Below are positions 51,701 through 63,364 of a stretch of 64,000 nucleotides of DNA, piece by piece. The first letter of the stretch is position 1, and each line of letters begins with the position of its first letter. The translations under genes and the position numbers were made by a program. Source of the DNA: Caprimulgus europaeus (taxonomy: Eukaryota > Chordata > Aves > Caprimulgiformes > Caprimulgidae); assembly GCA_907165065.1 (NCBI GenBank), contig OU015527.1, positions 18,613,686-18,677,685 on the forward strand. Reading direction: 5' to 3'. The notes under the pieces are model-generated. The model saw only the letters and a list, made by a program, of their open reading frames with translations. It did not search any database and was not told the DNA's origin.

Positions 51701-54700
51701 CAGAAAGCCTGTGCTTACCTCCTTGCCTCCTCTGCTTTCCTGCCCAAGAATCAATAGGTAATATTGTGCTTTTTTCCCTATACTTTACTTCTAATTCCAG
51801 CTAGAATTTTAAAAATGAAAAAAACCCTTAAGTACTTTGAAATAATTTAACTAGTTTTCTCCCTAAGGAAAAAGAAATGTTTTTTGTTGGAAAGAAAGGT
51901 GAAGATTTAAGCCTCTACTCCATCTTCCTGTCAAGATGTGGTATCCCATCTTTAGATTTAGTTCTTCTTAATACTAGCTACTCATCTCAGTTTACTCCGT
52001 TTTGAGATACAAAACACAGATGGAATATTCTGTCTAAACAAAATATATTTATATTTGCACTATGTTACAAAAACTCCTTCTAATATAAATGCTTTGTTAT
52101 TTCCATTCTGCTGTGTTTGGTTTTCAGTATTAAACCGTTCCTATGATTCATTAATACCATGTCCAAAATATATTCCAGCTAAAATGTTTAGGAATACTTT
52201 CATGATATATGGTAGTTTATATAGCCATATGTTGAGTGTGAGAATAGTAACTACTTAGTCTCGAGGTATGTAAAGATCCAAGAGAAATTACGCACAGTAC
52301 CTGTAATTGGAGTTCTCTTAAAGGTCATAACCCTCTATAGATCCACACTTACCCTCCTTCCTCCTCTTGGGATTTGGAATACATTAGGCTTAGGATGGAT
52401 TGTTTAGTTCTCTTTAGACCATAAAGAAACTGATGAAGAATAAGTCACATGGTGCTCCCTGTAAGGCTTGTATATAACTTAGCATCTATAAGTCAGCCTG
52501 GCAGATGGCCAGAAATAAGCTTTCCAGTAACATGGTTCAAATATTGCACTAAAAGTAATCACAATCTTCAAGTTATTTAAGTTACATAAAAGTAGTTTAA
52601 TTTCCTTCTACTGTTACAGCATGCACTAAGCCCCTTCTTTTAAGGCTATGAGAATTGGCTTGGCTATTAAACAATTTCACTATCTTTGACTGAAATATTG
52701 AAAAACACAAAACAAAAAAACCCCTAGAAAATATAATTTTTTATATATAAGAAGATTGAAAAAAAAAAGCTGTAGAAACTTCTGGTCCTCAACTATGACA
52801 ATGATGCAACACTTTAATTTATAACCTCAGACAGAGCTTTCATGTTCTTTGCATAAGATCACTACTTTACCTTACGATTCTAATATTGAGTGCATGAATA
52901 TAAAGGGCTGGTTTGAAATTATAGCTTTCAGTGTAGACAGCAGTTGCTGTATTATAACTCTGATTTCACCTTGAATATACAAAAATGTCCACTTTTTCAC
53001 AATGATTCCGCCCCCCCACCTTGTTACACTTTCAGTTATTTATTTCAGCATCACAAAGTATTAAAATGCCTCCATAGAAAAGGTCACTCTTTTTCCTTTC
53101 AAAGCATTTCTTTGCGGTTTCTGTTCCCAGAGGTACACATAGAATCAACAATCAATAAGAGAACATCACATAACACTCTGACTTACCTTTGAGGAACATC
53201 ATTTAGGTCAACACATCTTATCAAGGAAAGACTTTTACAGCCAATCATTTTCCTTTTAATGACATTTTCTAATCACTAGGTAAATTTTCCTCGAATAGCA
53301 ATAATACAGCTCAGCTATTGAGTTTGATGCATTTTAACAGGAAAAAAACACTTACAGACTTCATTCTAATAAACCCTCTTTTCCTGATTGCAGCCTGTTT
53401 TTTATGAATTGAAGTGATACCTTGTTATAATTCTGAGCATTTCTGAAATGGATAGAGACTTGGTATCCTAAAGCATAGATTAATAAGTTTCCACTGCACT
53501 GTATAACCAGTAGAAAACTGACAGAATCCTAGGAGTGGTATCTTATATTCTCTTGCCATCTCTGAAATCTTGAATTTTAGTGAATAAATCCTAATCCATA
53601 CATTTCTGCTATTTAAGATCAAGTATGTATTTTTAAAGACATTGTTCAAAGTTCAGAAAGGCTTTCTGGTGATGATGATACATCTTTTACAGCTGTCACA
53701 AAACCACATACAACAGCTCCTTCAAAAGGTATGGTCATGGGTTGCTGTGAACAAGGTCACTGTTCATATGGCGCTGTCAAAACCAAATCCGAATGCCACA
53801 TAAAATCGTTAACCTTATCAATTTATCAATTTACTGGAAGACACGGGAGAGACAGAACAAATTGTGATTTTGGAATCATGTTAGTCATGAGGAGATATAT
53901 TGAGGCTACCAATTTCTACGTAATAGGAAAAAATAATTTTAAAATATACCCTCATCAATCACTGTAGTACTTGGCAATTTCTATAATCTAACTCCTGCTT
54001 TCCAATGTGGTATGAACAAACACTGCTCTCCGTGGAGCCATATATGAAAAGTCATTTAAGAAAAAAATATAATATTTACAAACTATCTGCACAGTTCCTG
54101 TATTGCAGACAAAAAACTGTGCTGAAATAACATGATGTTTGCATAGCACATCATACCCTCAGAAGCCTAATATGCCAGCCACAAGGTTGTCCAACCAGTC
54201 CTATGCATTATGATCACACACTTTTTGTAGGTTCATTTTGTTATTCAGTACAGAGCAAGCAAGGATGTTCAATATTTTATTTTCTCTTCACTATTCAGTG
54301 CATAGCCTTATGCTTAAGATACTCCCTTCACACATTCCATTGCATTAAAAATAGGTTAATTGCCTCCTGAGCATTTCTGTGCCACTTACTTGATTATGCA
54401 AAGGATGTAAAGAAACTCTAACACAGAGTGTTATATTTTCTCCTTTTACTTCAGTCTTTCTTGCACAGCCTGCAAACACTTAGTAGAAGAAAAGATGAAG
54501 GATGCTAGATACAACAAACCAGGAAGAATACTAGTGATAGATACTTTGTTATACAGTGGGACAGATAAGAGAGGGGATGGCTGGGGTTGAAAATAATGTA
54601 AGTTTAGGTCTGGAAGACCAGCTTGTGCTGTGCTTGTGAAGGAGTAGTACTGAAGAGTGAGATTTCCCGAACAGCACAGAGCACAAACTGGAGATCACAT

Positions 54701-55352
54701 AACCAGATGTAACTCCAAGTCTTCACTTTGTGAGTCAATATTCTACTGAGCCTGTGCTGTGCTAAGCACAAGCTTAAGGAGTCTAAAAGTTACTCTGTGC
54801 ACTTGCACTGCTAGCAAAATGTTAGTGCTGCAGAAGCTTACTTTCCTGCCTTTTTTTTTAATTGTGGAAATTTGCTCAGAGATCTTATATTGTGGCATCT
54901 TTGTGCCATAATACCCAGGCTCAGTTTAGAGCTCTGAAGGACCCCAAGATGCTCATCCAGTGGCTGGTAAGCTGGCAGACAAAAGCAGAGGGGGTGACTA
55001 AAAAAGATTTGCAGAGCAATCAAGTGATAAATAACCTGTGACAAGTGATCTGTAACATTTTTTTCTTTTTGCTTCAAAAATTATCTTAACAGTCTGCTGA
55101 TAGCATGGGAAAAGAAAGATTACTTGTACTGCAGTGACTGATCTTTGTTTTCTTCAATTCCAGGCTGTGCATGCTACAAGTTCAGCATGGTGCAGGCCAC
55201 ACATGTAAAGCTTAGTGCTATGGTAAGGCATGCTATATCTGAGAGAGATTAACAGTGCTGTGCTGGCAGTAATTAACCTGTCAATTCAAGTTTGGATGCA
55301 ATACCTAACATAACACATTTAAGAAAACTGGAAGAGTCACAGGAAACTGTCT
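42739..55352. other. Unique non-coding sequence, no gene seen
   Basis: About 12.6 kb without a recognisable gene. GC-richer patches at 46040-46520 and 50560-51330 carry several overlapping short frames on both strands (up to 106 codons), none with motifs. AT-rich segments at 45460-45860 and 53700-54010 have enhancer-like texture but no single motif strong enough to list. A 19-bp tandem duplication is entered separately. No tRNA-like or simple hairpin RNA was recognised. Confidence 0.65.
44519..44556. repeat. 19-bp tandem duplication
   Basis: The unit TTTGTCTATTTGAGACTCC (44519-44537) is followed directly by a copy differing at one base, A to G (44538-44556). It is a small local duplication. 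Confidence 0.9.
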
Positions 55353-56492
55353 AGACCAGAGAAATAGTTTTGATCTGGTGGCCTTTTATAACAGGGTTAC
55401 AACACTGGTGGATAAGGCTAAAGCAACTGATGCCATCTACCTGGACTTGTGCAAGGCGTTTGACACTGATCCTTGTCTCTAAATTTGAAACATGTGGGCT
55501 TGATGGATGGACAACTGGGTGGATAATGAACTGGCTGGATGGTCACTCTCAAAGAGTTGTGGTCAACAGCTCAATGTCCGAGTGGAAACCAGTGACGAGT
55601 GGTGTCCCTCAAGGGTTGGTATTGGGGCTGGTGCTGTTCAACATCTGTGTCGGAGACATGGACAGTGGTATTGAGTGCACCCTCAGCAAGATTGCTGATG
55701 ATACCAAGCTGTGTGGTGTGGTTGACACGCTGGAGGGACGGGATGCCATCCAGAGGGACCTTGACAGGCTTGAGAGGTGGGCCTGTGCCAACCTCATGAA
55801 ATTCAACAAGGCCGAATGCAAGGTCCTGCACCTGGGTTGGGACAATCCCAAACATAAATACAGGCTGAGCAGTGAGTGGCTTGAGACCAGCTCTGAAGAG
55901 AAGGACTTGGGGGTGGTGGTGGATGGAAAGCTCAGCATGAGTCAGCAATGTGCGCTTGCAGCCCAGAAGGCCAACCGTATCCTGGGCTGCATCAAGAGAA
56001 GCGTGGCCAGCAGGTCGAGAGAGGTGATTCTCGCCCTCTACTCCACTCTCATAAGGCCTCACCTGGAGCCCTGTGTCCAGTTCTGGAGACCCCAACACAA
56101 GAGAGACATGGACCTGTTCGAACAAGTCCAGAGGAGGCCACGAGGATGATCCGAGGGCTGGAGCACCTCTCCTACGAGGACAGGCTGAGAGAGTTGGGGC
56201 TGTTCAGCCTGGAGAAGAGAAGGCTCAAGGGAGATCTTATAGTGGCCTTCCAGTACCTGAAGAGGCTACAGGAAAGCTGGGGAGGGACTTTTTACAAGGG
56301 CAGGTAGTGATAGAACAAGGGGAAATGGCTTTAAACTGGAAGAGGGGAGGTTTAGATTAGATATTAGAAAGAAATTCTTTACTTTGAGGGTGGTCAGACA
56401 CTAGAACAGGTTGCCCAAAGGAGTTGTGGATGCCCCCTCCCTGGAAATGTTCAAAGGCCAGGTTGGATGAGGCTTTGAGCAACCTGGTCTAG
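55353..56492 (+). pseudogene. CR1 ORF2 reverse transcriptase, broken
   Basis: The frame encodes the palm, thumb and C-terminal part of a non-LTR reverse transcriptase, which in an active element copies its RNA at the target site. Readable in order are [19 protein letters not shown] and DLCKAFDT (frame 1), then [16 protein letters not shown], the catalytic block KIADDTKL (Asp-Asp at 55697-55702; Phe is usual where Ile stands), [26 protein letters not shown] and [21 protein letters not shown] see a deletion near 55475 (about 13 bp, removing the residues after FDT), a one-base loss near 56135, a frame change near 56295, a stop at 56402-56404 where Trp is usual, and a one-base gain near 56455. 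The 5' endonuclease half is absent. It is non-functional. Confidence 0.93.
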
Positions 56493-56588
56493 TGGGGGGT
56501 GTCCCTGCTGATGGAGGTGGGGGTTGGAACTAGATGATCTTTAAGGTTGCTTCCAACGTTAAACATCCTGTGACTCTATGATTCTATT
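55353..56588 (+). mobile_element. CR1 LINE, 5'-truncated copy
   Basis: This is the largest transposon in the window. It starts inside the reverse-transcriptase frame and runs through the frame's natural end (TAG at 56490-56492) and a short untranslated tail with the GGTTGGAACTAGATGATCT and TTCCAACGTTAAACATCCTG blocks, to a degraded terminal octamer repeat (GACTCTATGATTCTATT). CR1 elements typically lose their 5' end during insertion and make no clear target duplications; none is visible. Several frameshifts make it immobile. The plus orientation is opposite to the other CR1 copies here. Confidence 0.95.
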
Positions 56589-56793
56589 GCTAGTGCTATC
56601 AGGTTCAGTATAGATTTCTTTTACCCAAGTTTGGGTGGAAATCAGAAAAAAATCACAGGAATCAGTAGAAAAGACCATGGCCATCTATAGTCATTTATCA
56701 AGGACCCTCAAAGAAGAGGTTCAGACATTAGCTGTTACGTTTTGCAAATATGCTGATTGTGAGCATTCTCTTTTTGAAGAAATAGATATTGAA
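56589..56793. other. Non-coding spacer between CR1 and microsatellite
   Basis: Unique AT-rich sequence; nothing recognisable. Confidence 0.7.
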
Positions 56794-56838
56794 GGATGGA
56801 TGGATGGATGGATGGATGGATGGATGGATGGATGGATG
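56794..56838. repeat. GGAT tetranucleotide microsatellite
   Basis: About eleven uninterrupted GGAT units. Perfect tetranucleotide arrays of this length are usually length-polymorphic in populations. It lies about 205 bp beyond the CR1 3' end. Confidence 0.97.
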
Positions 56839-59800
56839 TTATGATGGACCTCTCTGGTTAGTCAGATGGTTTCTGTGAGAAGAGGTTTTCCAGACAGACT
56901 CTTGGAAGATGCAAATCAGAGCTACCACAGGATCATGAAGCTAACTCTAAACCTGACTGGTTAAAGAATGGATGAGCGAGTGCCTTTTTGTTCAGTGCTG
57001 CTTGAATATGCATTATGATCTGTACTGGGAAACCACACAGAGAAGTGAGAATGCCATGCAGGCCAGTTTGCTGCCCCTGAGTTTGAGGATAGTTTGTGAA
57101 AGTCCAAAGTATTTGATCACTTGTGTCTGCAGACAGCTCAAGGGCACTCCCTAACCTGTCTGAAGAATGAAGAAAGCATAAGAGTAAACATGATGCACAT
57201 TTCTGTCTACTCCCTGGATTAAGCTATGCCGCTCTCTGCTGGGAGCTCTTCTAAACCCTGCCACTTCTGATGGAGGAAGGCAATTATTCAAGGAGATCAA
57301 GCATGACAAAAGTAAAGGTGAGGGAGGAATGTTTCAGCTTTTCTTCATTACTTTTATCACTTTTCTTGTTCTCTGGAGATAGGCAATGGCAGGATTGTCT
57401 CAAATGAAGGTTTTCTATTACTGCCTGCCTGGCTTATGTTTGTAGAAGACAGAAAGGAAGCACAGTAGTAAGAGAGAAGTTGTCTTGAAGGGGTACTTTT
57501 CCCCTCCTCCTGATGCAGATGCCACTTAGGAAGCAAATACAGAAATTATCTTCTATGTGTGGCAAAAAGCACTCAGGAACAGAAAAAGGTTTGCCCTGAG
57601 TGAAAATATGCTTCCTTTTGATCAGAGGATGACAAACTACAAAGAGAGTACAGAATAATTTTTGAGGGGTTATATTTTTAAAGCATACTCTATTGGATAT
57701 AATGTCTAGGATACATGGCTCTGGATTTGTACTATGAACAGGATCAGCCTGCAAAGGTGGTAGCGATATGAAACTGGCATTGTAAGATATGTTTTCATAA
57801 GTGATTCAGCTCTGATTACAAGATATATCTTATTTTCATGCAAACAAATCCGCAGACAAACTTATTGTGTTCTAAGGCTAAAATAATGCAAGGCAAAAAT
57901 GTATGTCATATTGATAACTTGGTGCTGTGCTAATGGGCTATAAAATATGCAACTACATGTGGTTGAAAAGAGGCTTGAAAAATGTCACCCAAGACACAAT
58001 CCTTTGGTTGCTCTAGAAACTTTAACATAGTTTGTTTATTATCAGCAGAGAACATAAGGAAGGTACAATGACAGCATCAAATTCATCTGGAAATATTTGT
58101 GTTAGTATAAAGGATCCCTTGCCCTCCCTCCAACAACATGTCTGCCTCCTCGACTTGGCCTGTTAAAAGACAGATAGAATTGTATTTGGTGCATTGCATC
58201 TTGTGGAATGAAACAAGTCTAAAGAAAACTGCTCCAGCATCTGTCTTCTTTCTAGCAGATTGTCAACAAGAGGAAGGGGGAAGGGAAGAAGTGGAAACTT
58301 TGCAAGGATGTTTTAAACCCTCCAGATAAACTGTCGCTTTGAGCCTTGACAGCTCAAGAACTTGACACATGTGTCTGTTCCCTGGAGGCTGTCCCCTGCA
58401 CGCTTGGCAAGCTGATCACGGCTGCTGAGCTGTGACGCCACAGTGCTTGCCTGACCTGACATAATGGGCAGCTATTTACTGCAAACAAGGTAGATGGAAG
58501 AACATAGACTTAAATGATGCTCTGGTGTAAGAAGGAATCCACTAGGGCCCCCAGTCAATCTTCAGGGGTTTTTTTTCCCCTTCTTTTCTTCCCCTTCTTT
58601 TTCTGGGATCATTTATTCTTTCCCCAAGGAGCAGGTGACTGTGGCACAGCACTAAGCCTCCCCTCCCTACATCAATAGAGTGGGTTAAGGAAACAACTGC
58701 AGGACAATAAAGAGAAAGAGAAAATGAACTTTGGATAACCACACCAACAGTTTGCTCTGCTCGTTTTTCATCTGTTACTGCGAAAAGTGAAAACACAAGC
58801 CCCTGGAGGGCCTGCAAGAATGCTGTCAGCTTCATTCCAATGTGCAAGCACAATCATACTTGATCAGTGAAAAGCAGCTGTCAAAAGTGAACCCTACAAA
58901 TAGTGTCTATTACATGAATCCAACTGCATCTGATGTAAAGTATTTCTTGCACACCACACTTTCATTCACCCATGAATGTATTATGAAAGATATGCCCTAC
59001 ATTTCTGCCTCCCGATGTGGCAAGCAAGGTAGCAAGTTCAAGAAAACCCTAGCCTTTTCTTTTAGCATGCCAGCTTCATAGTACAGGCAACATTCTTCAC
59101 TGATGTAAGACACTAACAACACTGGTCCAATATGCTGATTTAAATCAGCTGGAAAAAATAATTCTTGAAAAATGCAAGAATACACATGAGCATGGTGATT
59201 AAACAACATTTAGACTTATATGATATTGGTGTAGCTTCAGCAAAAACAGAAGGGTAAGACAACCTTTTGAAAGGCTCAACTTCATCGTATATTTCCTGAC
59301 CCTTCTCTGTTTTTATGATGTTACTACATTTCATTATTCTGCCTAAATGACTGGTTTTTAGAATACATTTAGTAAAAAAGTGTCAAGAGATCTGCACAAA
59401 AGCCTTTATTTCATTTATTTACTAAAGAATGTTCTGATTCTACATTTGATTTTAGCAGCTGCTTGCATTCATATAAGCGTCATTAACATATTTGCACATA
59501 CATCCAAGCAACTCTCTCAGCTATGAGTGAAAAAGTAGAAGTGAAGTACTCTGGTAGGCTACAGTCTTAAAATTCTACAAAATATAGAATTATTTACTGC
59601 AGGTATGCTAATTTCAGACTACTTGACCCAAGGCATTATCAAAGTAATGTGCTTCCATTTTAATCCCCACACGCACATTATGTTTTATACATGCTACTCC
59701 TTAAAATAATACTCCCTGATGCACTCTCCGGACCTAGATCCTTTGAAACCTTAATAAAATCTTGAGCTAATGTGCATAATTTGCATGCTAATTATGAAGT

Positions 59801-61719
59801 AGAAAAGGGCACTGCTTATTGATAAACTCTGTAGAGAAAAGCCAGGCACCTCAACAGTGAGTATTTGAAAAAGTGAGCTCCCATGCCATTTACTGCGAGA
59901 GTTGAGTCTGGGACCACATTCAGCTGTGGTGTGCATGGGAAACTGTGCAGTGGTGGCTTTATGTCATAACCTGGAGATGTGCACAAGGCATTAATGATCT
60001 AATGGACAGCTAAGGTACAGCTGCTTCAGCCTTCTCTATCTTAACATAAAACCTCTGCTTGTTTTACATCCACAATTCCATGGGCACTGGTCAGGATTCC
60101 TGCATATCTCTAGATAAAATTTACCTCTGGAAGACCTAAAAGGAGCAGCACAAAAGATCATGAATTAATTTGGCATATGCACACAGCTTAGGTACATATC
60201 TGTGCATGGAAGAGCTGGTCTTTGCACATGCCATACACAGTACAACCTTGTCAAATTCGTCTAAAAGAGAACTACAGCTTTTCCATTCCTACAAATCTGA
60301 ATAGAGAAAAAATGAACAAATCTGGCATTGCACAAACACCACACACTTCAATTTACACACAGATAAAGCAACACTAAAATACATTTCTAGATAGATTTGT
60401 AGTTATCTAACATGCACCACCATCTATCTGCTTGTTGGTATGACATACATATCATGTGCATCCAAAGGGTACTGTCCAGGAGTATGCAAATGATGGTTTT
60501 GAAATAAAAAATATTGTTTAATCAGAAGCTATAGCATATATGACTAAGCATGAAGGGACTGACAGCAGTATGAGACTGTATTCTCCAGTACTACAGTGAA
60601 GAAACACACATGATTTTTTTATACTGGGTTACATTCATTGCTGCCTCTATTTTTGCTGCAATTGTTGTGATACAGCTGAAGCATAGACTGAAAGCCTCTT
60701 GAACAAATGCAATGTTTTTCCATGTCTTCTGTGAAGCAATCAGTATACTTCAAGAGAAATAATAAATAACAATGCATGGATTTTTTTTCAGTAGATGCGT
60801 AGTGAATTGAATGATGAACTGTGCTATGCATTAGTGAGCTTTCCTAAAGGCATCACAGTTCCCACACCTGACAACTTATGGAACACTTTGGGAAACATTT
60901 TGGTTTGAACTAATTCAGCCTTCCTTCCAATTTTTAACATAAGGATTTCCACTTGTTTATCCGAAGGCCTTAACTAATTACCATGTAGACAAGCAAAGAA
61001 TAACTGAAAAAATCATTGCAATGAAGTTTAAGTTAGGATGTTTACAACCTCAGCAAGAAATACCACTACTTGCCTTTTTTGTTTTCTTGAGTTTTGACTG
61101 AAAGTAGAACCCATTTCACTGTGAACAGATAGCAGATTCTAGAGCCACTATTCCCCAGCTGTACTGGATTTTATCTTTCTAGGATAGGAGAATATTTCCA
61201 ACGTCATAATGAAACACAGAAAGGATGTTGACTACAGACTCATTCATTGTTGCCAATGTTTTCCACACTGTCATAATTACATTGGGAGAATTAACCAGAA
61301 AATTAAAAACATCTGCAGGACAAAGTGTCTGTACATTTGTTTCACACTGTACCAACACAGAAATGTCTCAAAATAACTCACTCTTTGTTCATACAAAGGC
61401 TGTATAGAACAAAAATCCCCCACTGAAATGGAACAAAACATGGACTGACAGATTTTTTCAGTGATGCCAGGCCATGCTCCTACTTTGTATAATGATACAA
61501 TACATGACAGAAACATAAATCGATACATATATGATCAAACTTCTGAAGGATTAATTAATAAGGTCAACTCCAGGGTGAAACCAATACTTTCAGAAAGAGG
61601 AAAAAAAATTAATTAAAATTGTTCTAAACTCCTTTTGACCTATGTATGTCCAAAACATCCTTTCTATATAGGTGTCACAAATGAGTGGAATGCACCTCAC
61701 TCAAAAAAGAAGCAACAAT
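56839..61719. other. Unique non-coding sequence, no gene seen
   Basis: Nearly 5 kb of AT-rich sequence without a recognisable gene or transposon. Open frames are at most about 106 codons (57434-57754, minus) and lack recognisable motifs. The only structured part I can support is the palindromic octamer segment at 59750-59990, entered separately. Confidence 0.65.
59750..59990. promoter_or_regulatory. Candidate enhancer with palindromic POU/homeodomain site
   Basis: A 22-bp near-palindrome (59775-59796) pairs at 10 of 11 positions and contains an exact POU octamer ATTTGCAT (59779-59786) two bases from a homeodomain core TAATTA (59789-59794). Such paired sites are used by POU-homeodomain dimers in developmental enhancers. 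The surrounding 200 bp has the motif-dense texture typical of conserved elements. Binding and conservation are inference; the palindrome and motifs are seen directly. Confidence 0.3.
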
Positions 61720-62090
61720 ATGTTTTGTTGCAGTAAAAATAATAATTTGTCAGAGTTCAATAAATTCAATGGAATCTAACAAAATTTAACAGTGGTTTAT
61801 CAAGGTTCAATAAATTTGATGGCAAGGTTCACTTTATTAATTACTGCATAGAAGAAACAAACTCAGGAAAACTGAGTTAGACTCTAGTTAGAGTGATTCA
61901 CACAGAGACCAGAGACATAAAAGGGTAAGGAAGACCTCCTGTTGAGTCACGAAGTTCAGAGTGGACTTGATTGCTTTCTAAACTCCTGATGGAGCTTAGG
62001 TGTGGCTAGGTCCCATCTTAGTTTCAGACCTGGACAATGATTTATGTCTGATGGAATTATATATACAAGTTTTATAATAATATTTAATAT
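61720..62090 (-). mobile_element. Probable LTR-derived repeat fragment
   Basis: Two related blocks, AGTTCAATAAATTCAATGGA and GGTTCAATAAATTTGATGGC, lie about 50 bp apart. A minus-strand AATAAA (61833-61838) precedes a GTGAACCTTGCCATCAAA stretch, the layout of an LTR polyadenylation signal and U5 region. The downstream GTTGAGTCACGAAGTTCAGA block is one I associate with dispersed avian endogenous-retrovirus LTRs. I see no open retroviral gene. The ends are uncertain; the right end is taken at the start of the CR1 copy. It could be another repeat class. Confidence 0.4.
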
Positions 62091-62900
62091 CACAGAATCA
62101 CAGAATTACAGGGGTTGGAAGGGACCTAAGGAGATCATCCAGTCCAACCCTCCTGCCAAAGCAGGTTTCCTACAACAGGTTGCACAGGAAAGCGTCCAGG
62201 TGGGTTTTGAACATCTCCAGAGAAGGAGACTCCACAACCTCTCTGGGCAGCCTGTCCCAGGGCTCTGAGAACCTCACAGTAAAGGAATTTTTCCTTAGGT
62301 TTGTCTGGAACTTTTGGTGTTCCAGTTTTTGCCCATTGCCCCTTGTCCTGTCACTGAGCACCACCAAAAAGAGCCCGGCCCCAACCATTTGGCCTCCACA
62401 CTTCAGATATTTATAGACATTGATAAGATCCCCTCTCAGTCTTCTCCAGGCTGAAGAGTCCCAGCTCTCTCAGCCTCTCCTCAGAAGGCACATGCTCCAG
62501 GCTCCCCATGATCTTTGTAGCCTCCAGTGGACTCTCTGCAGAAGATCCCTGTCCCTCTTGAACTGAAAAGCCCAGAACTGGATGCAGTATTCCAGATGTA
62601 GCCTCACCAGGGCAGAGTAGAGAAGGAGGAGAACCTCCTTCAACCTGCTAGCCACACTTTTTAATGCACCCCAGGTCACTGTTGGCCTTCCTGGCCACAG
62701 GGCTACACTGCTGGCTCATGGCCAGCCTGCTGTCTACCAGCACACTCAGGTCATTTTCCTCAGAGCTCTTTTCCAGCAGGTCAGCCCCTAACCTGTAATA
62801 GTGCATGCAGTTATTCCTCCCATGGTGAAGGACTCTGCACTTACTCTTATTGAACCTCATCAGTTTCCTTTCCGCCCAACACTCCAGTGTGTCCAGGTAT
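62091..62900 (-). mobile_element. CR1 LINE, 5'-truncated, minus strand
   Basis: On the plus strand it begins with two perfect CACAGAAT octamers (62091-62106), the complement of the ATTCTGTG terminal repeat of CR1, then GGGGTTGGAAGGGACCTAAG and the CCAGTCCAACCCTCCTGCC block. Read on the minus strand, remnants of the reverse-transcriptase C-terminal part appear in several frames: MRFNKSKCRVLHHGRNN and [13 protein letters not shown], then [20 protein letters not shown] and [13 protein letters not shown], then [16 protein letters not shown] and LPREVVESPSLEMFKTHLDA. Frames are broken between these blocks. The copy belongs to a different CR1 subfamily from 55353-56588, judging by the different tail and peptide wording. 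It is inactive. Confidence 0.95.
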
Positions 62901-63364
62901 GGATTAGTAACGTTTCATTAGCATTAATTCAGTGTGCTATCAGTCACTTACCACAGATCTGTCACTGGCAAAAGGTCTCTTTGCCTCAAGAAGCAACCTT
63001 GAGAAGTGTCTCATCTCAAGGGGACATCACTGCCATACAGCCACACTGACTAGTAGGGAGAGGTCAAAGAAGGCTCCCTTAGGCTGTCATATTTATGGAA
63101 CAAAGTAGTTAGCTCATAGTTGAATTACATGCAGTGGGAAAGGTATTCATGAGACTCCTTGTCCCCACAACTTTCGTTTTTCTTTGATAAATGAGTCTTG
63201 TAACAGCCAACCACCACTTGTTTTAATCACATGATCAATGTTCCAAGTGCATATGTATTGGTGCTCAATATGTCACTCTGCTCCTTTATGGGTTGAAACT
63301 AGAGAAGTTTATGTCCTGGCTACAGCTCAGGCCTTGGAGCTGTACCAAACTCTTGCTAGTCTGG
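62901..63364. other. Non-coding sequence between CR1 and terminal LTR
   Basis: AT-rich sequence with no recognisable gene. It separates two transposons and could hide older repeat fragments, but I see no diagnostic block. Confidence 0.6.

Noticed and set aside
55571-56125. 184-codon minus-strand open frame
   Set aside because: It is antisense to the CR1 reverse transcriptase and only mirrors its GC-rich coding sequence.
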